Assembly: GCF_964656455.1 (NCBI RefSeq)
Contig: NC_135714.1
Location: 126,288,131 to 126,352,130, forward strand
Direction of reading: 5' to 3'
Length of the DNA stretch: 64,000 nucleotides
Source of the DNA: Halichoerus grypus
Taxonomy: Eukaryota > Chordata > Mammalia > Carnivora > Phocidae
Below, piece after piece: positions 11,955-23,065 of the stretch (the first letter of the stretch is position 1; each line of letters opens with the position of its first letter). The notes below the pieces were generated by a model. The model was not told where the DNA came from. It made no database searches and saw nothing but the letters and a program-made list of their open reading frames with translations. Both the position numbers and the translations under genes were made by a program.

Positions 11955-12380
11955 TGATTTAATGATCCCAAATTTCACCCCTCTCTGAATCCATGTCGTT
12001 TTTGTGGAGGCCTCCTATGCTGACTCTAGGCTTGACCTTGTAACCGGTTTTGGCCAGTGGAACAGGAGGAAACCTGATGCAATCAGAGGCTTGGAAAGTG
12101 TTGAACCTTTCCACTGTCCTTGTTAGAACCTTGCGCCTTGCCTTTACCATGGAAATATGCCCAGGCTAGCCCACCGCAGGATGGGAAGACACACGAAGCA
12201 AAACCATCCTAGACCAGTCGACTGCTGGTTAACTACAGAAGCACGATTAGGGCGGACTCAGCCAAGCCTGGTCCAGATCAGCAGGACCCTCCAAGCTGAT
12301 TTGTAAACTCAGGAGAAATAATAACAGGTGGTTGTTAAAACACTACATTTTGGGGTGCTTTGCAGCTAACTACCTGCCAT
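11955..12380 (+). repeat. Probable ancient LTR fragment
   Basis: The right end (TGATTTGTAAACTCAGGAG, then AATAATAACAGGTGGTTGTTAAAACACTACATTTTGGGG split over 12295-12355) and the middle (TTTTGGCCAGTGGAACAGGA) resemble a MaLR-type LTR. The exact family is uncertain and the left edge is a guess. Confidence 0.4.
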
Positions 12381-13825
12381 TCTGCCCCGTGGTTCACTTT
12401 GTTTTGGGTATAGTCTTGGTCTGTGCTGACCATTCAGATCATATTCTAATCGCTTCTCCAGTGTTGTTTGGGAAGCCGCTGTTTGATTTCCAAGAAAACT
12501 GCTGCACTAACAATCGGATGACTTGAAATTAAAGTGCCAGAGATACTCGTAATCATTTCAGTCTGTGTACACTTGCAGTTTATATGTTAGCGCTGACTTT
12601 AACATAAAGGGACAATTCTATTTGCTTGAGGGGCATTCAATATACCGAAGCAAACAAATGCCTAATTATACATGTATCACCATGCATAATTTCTACCACT
12701 CTCGTGTACAGTGGCTAGCTGTCTCAGTGGCGGAGGCTTCGTTCTTAGCTAATGATTCCTCAGTGTGCCGCTGGACTTTTTGCGTCTGAGAGCACTTTCA
12801 GAAGTTCTTAGAAAGAGTCACCCTTGTCCCAAGAATGAGTCTGCTCTAGTCAGAAAGGACACCCACTTTAATTAAGGGTGCACATTGGTGTGGCCTCCTG
12901 CTGGTCTCAGAGGGCTCACAGCCTAAGATGGCTTTTATTTAAAGTTAGGGGCCTTGGTGAAAAGCCTTGCCCCTTGATAGGTCAAATTCCATAAACTCTG
13001 AGAAAAAATTAACTGCATTTATAGATGTTTTATAAACAAATTTGTGCACCTGATTCTCAAGTTTAAAACATTTTTTTCTCCTGTTCTGTGTTTAATGGCC
13101 ATGTTATGTTCCAGAAATCTTCCTATCATGTTAAAATGAAGTTGAATTTGTTTAATGCTCAACTGGTCTTCTCTTTCTGGAAGCAAACAGTTTGAATGAT
13201 CACCAGTTAAATGACACATTAAAAATGTACTTGAATTTATTTTTACATGTTTTCTAGTTTTAAGATGAGCTGATGACTGTTTCCTGCTCTTCCGTGGTCC
13301 ATATTAATGAGTGAAATCAAGGGGAGCAGCCTGTAAGGAGTGTGAGAAGCATTCTAGCCAGTGGGGAGTGGAGTCTCTCGTCAGCCCAAGAGGACCCCAG
13401 GGTAAAGGAGCAAGAGAAGACTGTGTGGAAGAAGAACTCTGGAGTCAGATGGGACATCTGGTCTACTCAGGTCAGTCTCAAAGGCTGACAAACGATCAAG
13501 CTTCCCTGTGGCTGTAGAGAGAAAGGAGGCAATGTGCATAGAGTGTTTAGCAGCTATGTGGTGGGCAGTACTTGTTAAACTGTTACAGGTTGTTTTAGTC
13601 ACCCACATGTTATTAGCAGTAAGAAACAAGGCATCAAATCAGTCCCCAAAGAGTATAATTAACATGTGGCTAATGGGGGCTCTAACACGGGGGAAAAATG
13701 TTACTCTGTCTTGGATGTAGGTAGAAGCTCACCGTTCTCAAGATGTGGAGGGGCACAAAGTCCAGGTGTTCCTACAGACATCCAAATGAAATGTTTCCAA
13801 AACAACAGGTGATTAAAGTAAAGGA

Positions 13826-13831
13826 TTTATT
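13826..13831 (-). terminator. NR3C2: Poly(A) signal AATAAA for NR3C2
   Basis: TTTATT on the + strand reads AATAAA on the - strand. It is followed on the - strand by a TGTTGTTTTGG-type GU-rich element 25-35 bases further on. It was chosen as the distal site because the repeat-free, UTR-like composition extends to about here. Confidence 0.6.
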
Positions 13832-14049
13832 GTAATCTGCTTACAGTCCTTTGCAAAGACAGACATATGTTTTTGCATAAAGATATAAATTGCTTCATTT
13901 TAAACTAATTTAGTGTTTTTTAATTATATGAAGAAGTTTTGGTGAAATATGAATTGTACCAAACCAAGATTTTTAAGAGCAATATGGTACAAAAATAAGA
14001 GCAGACAGACAATTTGGACTGGGACAGGCATTCAACAGTGAATTTAGAA

Positions 14050-14057
14050 TATGGCTT
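14050..14057 (-). promoter_or_regulatory. miR-135 8-mer seed match (distal)
   Basis: The + strand TATGGCTT reads AAGCCATA in the NR3C2 transcript, a full 8-mer complement to the miR-135a/b seed. Function is inferred from the seed match and from published regulation of NR3C2 by miR-135a. Confidence 0.6.
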
Positions 14058-15403
14058 TGCTGTTTAATCAAGCAAAGTTACCTGGAGACACATAGAGAGC
14101 CAGTAACTTTGTTAATACAAAAAGCTGATGCAGACTGTCTCCATCCCAAACCTGGTTACACTGAAATTCCAATTTCATAAAACGTAAGTCTGAGCTAAAA
14201 GCTGCTCTTGTAAGCCATTTCTTTTCTAGAAACTCCCAGTCTGCATGCTGTGTATTTATCACCTTCCAAGTGTGGCTTTCATATTGCTGTGCATGTAAGT
14301 TGACTGTATTTAAAGATCTGCCTATAAATTAAATTACTGAAATTGCAAATTATGTAAGAAAAACTCCTCCCTCTGAATGCAGCTTTCAAAGGTTCCCCCT
14401 TGCATAAGGCAGATGTCTTCTGAAAGACAAGGTAATGTTGCCTGCATGGTGAACCCTGGAGAAAAGTGTGGATTCCAACGCTGCCTTCCCCTGGCCTTGG
14501 GCTTCTCCAGCGACAGCTTTTAGGTTCTGGAAAATAATGCGATTTCACTGAGTACCTGATGATTATCATCACTTTTAAAAGATTAATTTGGCCTCTAGTC
14601 AAAGTCGTTTATTTAGTGCAATCATATTGTTAAGTTTCCCCAAAGATAGATAGGTTTGTGATCTGGGGCAAGAGAAAAGCCATAAATTGCATCAGTGCCA
14701 AACAGATTAATGAATTAAAAATTTTAGTGCCACTGTCTTGCTTATATGATCTGTAGTTTTTTTTTTCCAAAACTGTTTATGTATAAAATTTTTAAAACCT
14801 ACCTTTTAAAAGTCTAAAAACCCTCTAATTATCGTGCGGTCTCCACGCGATTCTGACCGAACCGTGCCAAAATGCATCTTCCTAGTGCGTCCTGCAACGG
14901 CCTATGTGTCCCCATGACCAATTCGGGAGTGCAAAACCCCTTTCCCAGACCAGAAGTGAACATGTCACCTTCTGCAGATGTAGAGAGTGCCTGGCATTTC
15001 CTTCCCAAAGGAGAAAATGCGATTTTCTAAAATGGGATGAGACTATGCTCTCTGGGCCATCGCATTTCCAGCCTTGTGCTCCTAGAGCGGATTCTGTTTC
15101 AAGAGGAAAGCAGGAGAAGAGGCCGCTGTCCTAGAGCGGCAGGCCCTCCCAGGACCTTCGCTCACATGTGGTGCCAAATGACACCTTCGAGGAGCTGCAG
15201 ACGCCACAGCATGTCATTCCCCAATGGACGCAGAATGGAGAAGCCAGAGAACGTGCTCGAGTCCCACGAACACCCCCAGCGGGAGACCAAAGACAAAACA
15301 AAAGTACAGAAAAAGTAGAAAGGCTTAAAGACAACCAAAGAGGTTTAAGTGTGGTTATTTACAACAGAGACTGTAAAATGGTAAATTAGATATGAAGCTA
15401 AAA

Positions 15404-15410
15404 AAGGCAC
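15404..15410 (-). promoter_or_regulatory. miR-124 7-mer seed match
   Basis: The + strand AAGGCAC reads GTGCCTT in the transcript, a 7mer-m8 match to miR-124. Published reporter work connects miR-124 with NR3C2. Here only the seed match is visible. Confidence 0.5.
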
Positions 15411-16106
15411 AGCTTTCCCTTTCTTAAATACACTGTAAACGGTTCATTATGCATGCAGAACATTTCACTTTACAAAAAAAATTTTTACCTTGTTTAGACA
15501 AAGATAGTACTTAAATAGTCTCCAGCAAAATAGAATTCTTTCAAAAATACTTTCCCCTTCATCCTATCAACCATTAAAGTTTTTTTTTTTGTTTTGTTTT
15601 GTTTTTGTATGTGTCTCATTTACAAAAGTTCCTTACACCTTAGTTCAGGTCCTTCACAATTTATACATACAGTAATGTACAGCACAGCAAAAGACCGCAA
15701 AAAATTTGTAAAGCCAACACAATAGATACTAGAAATTGAAACCAAGGCATTTAACATCTTATCCGTTCTAATTAAATAATAAATGGACGCTAAGGGTGTG
15801 TATACCAGTGATGCAGAAGACCATGGGCGGACAGGAACCCCCAAGGGGGCTACCGTTCCCCTCCACGTGCTCTGTTATTACACAACAGGAATCTGTATAT
15901 ATTTTTTCTTTTTTTGTGTTTTTTTAAATAACAAAAGAATATTAATGCCCCATATTGACTATACGTTTTATGTGCAACCGAGGGTAAGCTCTAAAAAGTT
16001 CGTTAGTCCTTGAACCCTTTTAAAACAAGCGAACGATACCAGAAACTACATGGCATAGTTAAAACTTCCATCTGTTAAAATATCAAAATCAGAGTTATTG
16101 ACTAGA

Positions 16107-16114
16107 TATGGCTT
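16107..16114 (-). promoter_or_regulatory. miR-135 8-mer seed match (proximal)
   Basis: A second AAGCCATA in the transcript sense, about 260 bases downstream of the stop codon. Confidence 0.6.
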
Positions 16115-16375
16115 TTCATCCAGAGGAACAGGAACGTGTTTCTAAGCGCTGGGGATCAGAGAGGGAAGAATCCTTCCGACTGCTCAGGTCTCGCCAAATC
16201 CATGTCACATTGCTTTCCCGGCTCCAAACCCTTAACGTGATTTTAAACTTGAGAAACTGCTGAACAAGTAAGAATCAACCATCACATGTTAAAAATCGGA
16301 TTTCTTGGGTCCTTGGTGGGTGTAGAACAGCATGGGGAAACTTAAGGCAAAGCTCTCCTGGTAAGACGTCCTCCG

Positions 16376-16531
16376 TCACTTCCTGTGAAAGTAGAGGGGC
16401 TTGGCGTTCCCGGACTCCACCTTTGGCAGCTGGTCGCTGATGATCTCCACCAGCATCGCGGGGAACTCCACTTTCAGGGCCTGGGACTCCCGGAAGGTGT
16501 AGAAGCAGAATTCCAGCAAGTCGCTCACCAG
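16376..16531 (-). CDS. NR3C2: NR3C2 exon 9 coding part (C-terminal LBD, AF-2 helix)
   Basis: This is the last coding exon of the mineralocorticoid receptor, the nuclear receptor that binds aldosterone and cortisol and activates genes for sodium retention. The acceptor reads CTGTGTTGCAG on the - strand. The exon opens in phase 0 and encodes 51 residues from LVSDLLEF to LYFHRK, then TGA (16376-16378). If total length equals the human 984 residues, these are 934-984. Visible key positions are Cys942 and Thr945 (FCFYTF, steroid pocket) and the AF-2 core FPAMLVEII with Glu962, which clamps coactivator LXXLL helices. Leu979, site of a known pseudohypoaldosteronism change, is intact. Residue 950 is Gln in RESQALK, where I recall His in human. 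No frame break is seen. The same DNA has longer open frames in other registers, which are shadows. Confidence 0.97.
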   Translation of the reverse strand: MVSDLLEFCFYTFRESQALKVEFPAMLVEIISDQLPKVESGNAKPLYFHRK

Positions 16532-17069
16532 CTGCAACACAGAGGACATGACATTGGGGCCTCTCTTCCATCCCCGCACCCCGCTGTGTCCTAACTCTGG
16601 CGTAAGCGCGGCCTTCAGAGATCCGACCGGGGACGCGCGTCTGTGACGCTGCCTGACTTGGCTAAGTCGTCTGTTCTGGGGGAGGAAGGGTGCTCACGTC
16701 ACTTGTCATGGAAGGTGCCTTTCACGCACAGCGGATTCGGCTAAGAGCTGAGTATCGAATACTCACTCTACTGGTGGCCTCGGGGTCAGGTAGAGTTCAG
16801 AGTGGCTGGGACGCTGAATTGCTCGCACCAAATTCTCATTCATAAATGTGTGGATTCGGTGGGGCAGGCATGCGCCTGTATCTCTGGGCGCCGGCTCAGG
16901 GCCTGCCCGGCAGAGGCCCAGGACAGTGAGGGGCAGGGCCACAAAACCTTTGCTGGCATGGGTCCCGCTCCCTCTGGTCCTGGGTGGGCCCCGCCCCCTT
17001 CTTCCCTCCTCCAGCTTCTCACCCTGAGCTGTGGGCAGGGTTGAGACTTTTTCAGTACCCACCCCGAGC

Positions 17070-17570
17070 TCTGTTAAGGTATGACTGATGTGTAACATTG
17101 TGTAAGATTAAGGTGTCCAATGGGTTGATTTGATACTTATATACTGCGAAATGATTAATACCTTCATCGTGTCACATAATTCCCATTTCCTTTTCTGTGG
17201 CGAGGATATTTAAGGTCTACTCACTTAGCAACTTTCAAGTACATAATACAGTATTAACTAAAATTACCACGCTCTACATTCCATCCCCAGAACTTATTTG
17301 CTCAGCACTGGAAGTTTGGGTCCTTTGACCAGCATCTCCTCATTTCCTCCATCCCCTGGTTACCATCATTCTACTCTCTGTGAGTTTGGGCTTTTTTAGA
17401 TTTCCTGTATGAGTGATATTGTACAGTCTTATAATCTTTCCCTGACTTCACTTAGCATATTGCCCTCAAGTTCCATCCATATTATCGCCAACGGCAGGAC
17501 TTCCATCTTTCTCATGGCTGAATAACATTCCACTGTGTGTGTGTGTTTATCCATTCTCAACCATTTTCTA
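17070..17570 (-). mobile_element. L1 3' end, reverse orientation
   Basis: AAGGTGTCCAATGGGTTGAT, TCCCATTTCCTTTTCTGTGG, ATTCTACTCTCTGTGAGTTTG and a CTCATGGCTGAATAACATTCC phrase followed by a GT run are the reverse complement of an old L1M-class 3' UTR and ORF2 end. It lies in the same sense as NR3C2 transcription. Confidence 0.75.
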
Positions 17571-18159
17571 TTTTAGCTTCATGTTGAGAAAGAGTGCAAG
17601 AAAGAGTGCAAGCAGCGAGGACAATCTCTCCGTCTACTTGCCTGTCCAGCTATTTCCCCTACCTGATTGGCCCAAGGACCTTTTCCATCCTCCTGGACCT
17701 GAACCACTTCCATTTCTGTAAGTTAACAAAACAACCATCCACAAATGCAGTATATCATTAATTCGAAAAATAAGTTTTGGTCATTTCCCACTGTATTAAA
17801 GCAGACAATATTACATGCCATAAGAATCACTCTCATCTTAATAAAATGATTCTGGTGAAAATACATCTGTAACTTTTCCTCAGAGTTTTTTCTTTTTTTT
17901 AAACTTAATTAGCAACCCTAAGGACAGTAAATAACTGCACAGTAAAGGCCTTTAACACAAACCAGAAATCAAAAAAATGTCATCAGGAAAAATAGCCGGT
18001 GCTTCTGTTTGTGCCTGTATGTGCCCTCAGTCTTAAGAGGGGCATTTCCCTAAGTAGGTTCCAAGGACTGAGAACTTTGATAAGTGTTCTTCATGCACAG
18101 AACACTGGGGCCAAACAAGCTGGAAAACAGCACAAGCCACTGTCCACTCTGGGAATGTT

Positions 18160-18290
18160 CACCTCGGCACCTGCCTTGTGAAGGCTGAGTCTCAGTTTCT
18201 ACATCTGTAAAACGGGGTAGATCTGCCTCACAGGGTTGTTTAAGAGGACTGAATGAGTGAACTGGGACAGAAGATGTCAGTTCTTAAGAT
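18160..18290 (-). repeat. MIR, reverse orientation
   Basis: CTCAGTTTCTACATCTGTAAA then CTCACAGGGTTGTTTAAGAGG then a GAATGAGTGAA segment is the reverse MIR/MIRb pattern. Confidence 0.75.
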
Positions 18291-18804
18291 GCTGAGAGGT
18301 ACTGCTGGTAAAACCCCCGATTCTGGCCTCCCGAGTGGTCCCAAACTCCTTCAAACATACAACATCATTTTTCTCTATGGGACACAGTTTGCAAAATCTG
18401 CTCTGGGTCGTCTTTGTGTAATTTGGTGTCCTTGGGTCCCCCTTCTATAAATCGAGGGACAGGAGAATTTTGTGTTTCACCTTTTCAGGAGAGAGATTCT
18501 TAGAATTGAGATAAAAAAAAAAAATTAAGAAATTTGCTAAGGTGGCGGGCTAGTGGCCATGAAAGCTAAAACCCATGCTGGGCCCCAGTCTCTGGATGTG
18601 GTGCCACGAATGAGTTGGTAGTTTCGACTGCAGGGCACACCTTTCAGTGGGCGACGGTAGAGCTCTGTGCACCAGCTGCAGGCACACAGAACCAAGTTTA
18701 AGTTCACCCTGATCTCTCCTCCTCCCTGTCCCCAACGGCCCTGTGTGGGGTGCCTGCAGGGCTGTAGAAGAGGATGGTTTTTCCTTTTAAAAATTGTACC
18801 AAAA

Positions 18805-20620
18805 AAAAAGAAAAGGACCTAGGAATCAAGTTAACCAAGAAAGTGGAAAACCTATATTCTGAAAACTATAAAACACCGATGAAAAAAATGTAGACGACAC
18901 AAACAAATGGGAAGGTATTTCATGCTCATGGACTGGAGGAATAAATATTGTTAAAATGTCTATACTACCCAAAGTGATCTACAGATTTAATGCAATCCCT
19001 ATCAAAATACCAAAAGCATTTTTCACAGAAGTATAATAATCCTAAAATTTGTATGGAACCACAAAAGACCCCAAGTAGCCAAAGCAATCTTGAAAAAGAA
19101 CAAAGCTGGGGGCATCACAACTCTGAATTTCAAGATATACTACAGAGCTACAATAATCAAAACAGTGCTACTGGCACAAAAACAGACACATAGCTCAGTG
19201 GAATAAAGAGCCCAGAATTAACCATGTTTACATGGTCAATTAACCTGTCAAAAGGAGGCAAGAATATACAACAGGGAACCACAGTCTGTTCAATAAGTGG
19301 TGCTGGGAAAACTGGATCACCTTCTTATACTATACATAAAAATGAACTCAAAATGGATTTAAGACCTAAATGTAGGACCTGAAAATATAAAACTCCTAGA
19401 AGAAGACATAGGCAATAATCTCTTTGACACTGGCCTTCACAACATTTTTCTGAATATGTCTCCTGAGGCAAGGGAAACAAAAAGCAAAAATAAACTATTG
19501 GGACTACATCAAAACAAAAAGGTTTTTTTTTGCACAGAGAAGGAAACTATCAACTAAAAGACAACCTATTGAATATTTGCAAATGATAGACTGGATAATG
19601 GGTTAATATCCAAAATATATAAAGAACTACTACAACAACCCCCAAAACCAAATAACCCAATTTAAAAAGGGGCACAAGACCTGAATAAACATTTCTTCAA
19701 AGAAGACATCCAGATGGCCAAGAGACACATGAAAGGATGCTCAACATCACTAATCATCAGGGAAATGCAAATCAAAACCACAGTGAGGTATCACCACCTT
19801 ACACCTGTCAGAATGGGTAGAATCTAAAAGACAAGAAACAGTAAGTGTTGGCAAAGATGTGGAGAAAAAGGAACCTTCTTGCACTGTTGGTGGGAATGCA
19901 AACTGGTGCAGCCACTGGGGAAAACAGTGTGGAGGTTTGTCAAAAAAATTTAAAAATAGAAATGCCATATGATCCAGTAATTCCATTACTGGGTATTTAC
20001 CTCCCCCAAATGAAAACACTAATTTGAAAAGATATATGCACTCCTATGTTTACTGCAGCATTATTTACAGTAGCCAAGATACGGAAACCGCCCAAGTGTC
20101 CACACACACACACACACATGCAATGGATTATCTGTAAAGAAAGGATAAGCCATAAAAAAAGGATATGTGTATACACACACACAAAATGGAATATTAGCCA
20201 TAAAAAAGGATTCAAATCTGGCCATTTGCAACAACATGGATGGAACTAGAGAGTATTATGCTAAGTGAAATAATCCAGTCAGAGAGAGACAAATACCATA
20301 TGACTTCACTCCTATGTGGAATCTATAAAACAAAACAAATGAATAAACAAAGAGCAGAAACAGAACCATAAATACAGAGAACTAATGGCTGCCAGAGGGG
20401 AGGTGGGTGGAGAGATGGGCAAAATGAAGAGGGGTGGGATAGAGGCTTCCAGCTATGGAATGAAGTCACGGGGATGAAAGGTGCCGCACGGAGAATACAG
20501 CCCATATAGCACCGTATGGTGACAGACGGTGTCTGTGCAGACTTGTCCAGTCACTATGCTGCACACCCGAAACTAATGTTAATATTGTGTGTCAACTATA
20601 CGTCAATAAAATTTTAACCT
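18805..20620 (+). mobile_element. L1, 5'-truncated (ORF2 C-terminal half and 3' UTR)
   Basis: About 1.8 kb of L1 in sense to the + strand. It starts in the reverse-transcriptase/C-terminal part of ORF2 (the CTATAAAACACCGATGAAA region near 18860) and continues to the ATTCCATTACTGGGTATTTAC box near 19980. A 3' UTR follows, ending near 20618 with CAATAAAATTTT. Translated pieces such as PYDPVIPLLGIYL are recognisable ORF2. Stops and indels make it non-functional. It contains a small CA run at 20099-20119. It is antisense to NR3C2. Confidence 0.9.
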
Positions 20621-20984
20621 GAGGGGAGACATCTCGGTTTCTGGGCAATATCAACCCCCACTAGGCCAACGCTGCCTGGCTGCCACATCTCGTACTTCTC
20701 TGGGGTTGGCCCTAGTTCATGTCCAGAGATGAAGTCTCCCTGTCGTTGGGCCCCAGGGCGCTGAGGGGAGGGCGGAGGTCCTTATCCACAACCCCTCCTC
20801 CATGTCCGTCCATCCATCCATCCAATCCCGGAGCACCTGCTCTGGGCCAGAAGCTGGGAAACCGTGACGAACACGACAAAGCCTTGTTCTCGGGTATGTA
20901 CGCTCTGCTCTACCAAGGGCAAACCACGAACGCAGTCAGGTGCCGCCAGCACAAGAAGGGACAGAGGAGGTGCTACTGTCAGAA

Positions 20985-21135
20985 GGGTGGTCAGAGCGAC
21001 AAGGCGGCTCCGGCTTACGAGCTGAGGGAGACGGCGCGGAGCCGTCCAGCCGCCGGGGCGCGTGTGGGCTCACTCGGAGGGCTCAGGGCGGCACGCAGCT
21101 CGCGGAGCAGCCCCTGTCAGCTGACCAGCTGACGT
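20985..21135. other. CpG-dense, GC-rich islet in intron 8
   Basis: Within about 150 bases there are many CG dinucleotides (GGCGCGGAGCCG, CGCCGGGGCGCG, CAGCTCGCGGAGC), set in otherwise CpG-poor intron. It is too short for a standard CpG island call by length. No promoter elements or exon are recognised. Confidence 0.45.
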
Positions 21136-22959
21136 CCGAAACAAGTTACCTGGCAGGGCCGCTAGAGGGTTGTGTTTGTAAACGTGCCAGTTCCTGACGT
21201 GAGGAGAGGTAAGGAGCGGAGTAAATCAGGTCGTGAGCCTGAGGCGGCGCAGGAGCACCACGGGAGTCTGTGGGGTGGGCCCCAGGCCGCTCATGGCCTC
21301 CGCACCGACCTCTAACCCCTCCATGAGCATCACCTAGGAGATGCTGGGGAGGGAGACCAGAGCCAAGGGCTCAGCTGTTTTCCCGGACAGGTTGGCTGAG
21401 GACAGGTGTGCCAGACTCTACTCACGGACCATGCATATTAACCTGGGGCTGGCGTTTCACACCCACCTCTGTTCCATGTTCCACAGACTGAGAAAGAAGT
21501 TCCTTTCCGGTCATGAGCAGACACCCAGGCTTCTGTTTACAGTACATGCCTTGGCCGGCTGCAGAGGGACGAGGGCTTTCCTGGGGCATGTGTGGCAGGC
21601 CCGGCAGCCTGGGACTGGACATTTGACCCTGAGAACACCTGGGGGTTGGGGGCTCCATCGCCACCAACCACTCTCAGGAAAGGGCTCACCCCTGTGGAGG
21701 TGGTCAAGATGCCGACAGGCTGGGAGGCCAAGGGGCCTCAGCAGCTACCAGAAAGTGCTGACTGCTTCAGGTGTCTGGCTGGCCCTCCCCTCCCTGGGAC
21801 AAGGCTGAAAACCTCTGCAGGCCTCAACCCTGTGGCTGGTGAGGTGCAGGATGATTTGGGAGAATCAAAGCCAGGTACCCCTGGCCACTGGGCACGGAGA
21901 ATAGGGGCCACTCGGGTCCAGGCTGCAGGTTCCGCCTGCCGAGAGCCCTCCCACTGCCCTCACCAGCCTTGGCTTGCTGCAGCCAGTGGGTCAGGGTCTT
22001 CAGGACCTTAGCACATGGCTGAGGTGGGCTGCTGCCACACAAGGGCACCACGTGGGTTGGAAAACACACGGCACCGGAAGGGCACGAGGAAGTGGGGACC
22101 GCGCTCTGGCAGCTGAGCAAGAGTCACACTGAACAACGAGGTGGGCAGGGATGTTGAGCTGTCAGAATGGACACTGGTTCACGAGCCAAACTGCTGTGTC
22201 ACAGCGAAGCATCTAGTGGTCACACTGCTCACATGCGCAGGCATCTCCTAGGTGTCATCTGGGTGCAATGCAGGGGTGCGCACCGAGGAAGACGCCAGGC
22301 AGGACCCCTGCCTGAGCCCGGAGGAGCCAGGAAACAAGGGTACAAACAAGCACCATGCCTGGGCCCTCCCCAGACACTGTCCACTGTCCCAGGTAGAGCG
22401 TGTTGGTGGGGGTGGGGCAGGCGACAGTCGTCCCCTGGAAGGGGGCGCTGGGTGGTGGCTGTGCATCACTAAATGAACAGTTTCCAGTCTGAATCCCAAA
22501 CCACTATTCCCACTATGAAGCCAGAGAGCACTAGGGAAGAGCTCAGTTCATCACGGCCTGCTAGCGTTCTGGTGCACCGCGTGGGGGGAGCCAGACGTTC
22601 GCCAAAGCCGCCTTTAAAATGAAATTACTTCAGGACAGCTCTGCCTGGATGGATCGCCCTTCAGAGATAATTCAGCAGTTCCCCTGGCTATCACCTGGCA
22701 TGGAATGATTTCTCAGGAGTGTCACACTCTCTTTTCCAGTAAGGTGAGTACTGGCTGCTTCTGCTTGTTTCCTGGGCCCCCCACTCCCTACAGTCACCCC
22801 TAGCCCCAGCCTACCTGGAGCCCCAGCCTGAAGGAACCTTCCTCTCCTCCCAACTCACAGATGCCACCTTTTGTCTAAGTTGATAATTAGCCATGGAGCC
22901 AGGGGGCACCATGTTCTCTTTTTTCCCGGTAGTTTGTATCTCTTCTTGGTGTAACTTTT

Positions 22960-23065
22960 CAATTTGCAGGTCCCTAAGCAGCCTGCAAGCTCCTTGGGGG
23001 CAGGAACCACCTACTTACTCAGCCCCACAGTGTCCAGGAGAGGCCCCCTTCCCGTTACTTCCGTG
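22960..23065 (+). repeat. L2 3' fragment
   Basis: CTGCAAGCTCCTTGGGGGCAG followed by GAACCACCTACTTACTCAGCC and CACAGTGTCCAGG is the typical L2 3' end phrase order. Confidence 0.65.

Larger units (their letters stand above)
7956..13809. other. Intergenic interval between converging genes
   Basis: This is the region between the predicted 3' ends of ARHGAP10 and NR3C2. It holds MIR pieces, an MLT1A LTR, an old LTR fragment and a G-quadruplex-type motif, each listed separately. Stretches 7960-9340, 9510-10190, 11000-11940 and 12390-13800 appear unique and I see no supported gene in them. Apparent open frames here are short and unsupported. Confidence 0.6.
13810..16375 (-). other. NR3C2: NR3C2 3' UTR
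   Basis: This is the terminal untranslated part of exon 9, read on the - strand from the stop at 16376 to a predicted cleavage site near 13810. The length of about 2.55 kb is close to that of the human mRNA. The interval is AT-rich and I recognise no SINE, L1 or LTR in it, in contrast with the repeat-rich intron 8, which fits selection on a UTR. It contains two 8-mer miR-135 seed matches (16107-16114 and 14050-14057) and one miR-124 7-mer match (15404-15410). From published work, miR-124 and miR-135a repress this receptor. The left end is inferred, not observed, and shorter forms using other TTTATT hexamers (for example near 14607) are possible. Confidence 0.75.

Noticed and set aside
16275..16571. 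98-codon - strand frame overlapping NR3C2 exon 9
   Set aside because: It is out of frame with the true MR C terminus, which is unmistakable in the neighbouring frame, and it runs through the splice acceptor.
20719..21132. Open frame of 137 codons on the + strand
   Set aside because: It overlaps the CpG-dense islet and what looks like an old repeat. I see no recognisable domain, splice partner or promoter, and GC-rich text has few stops by chance.
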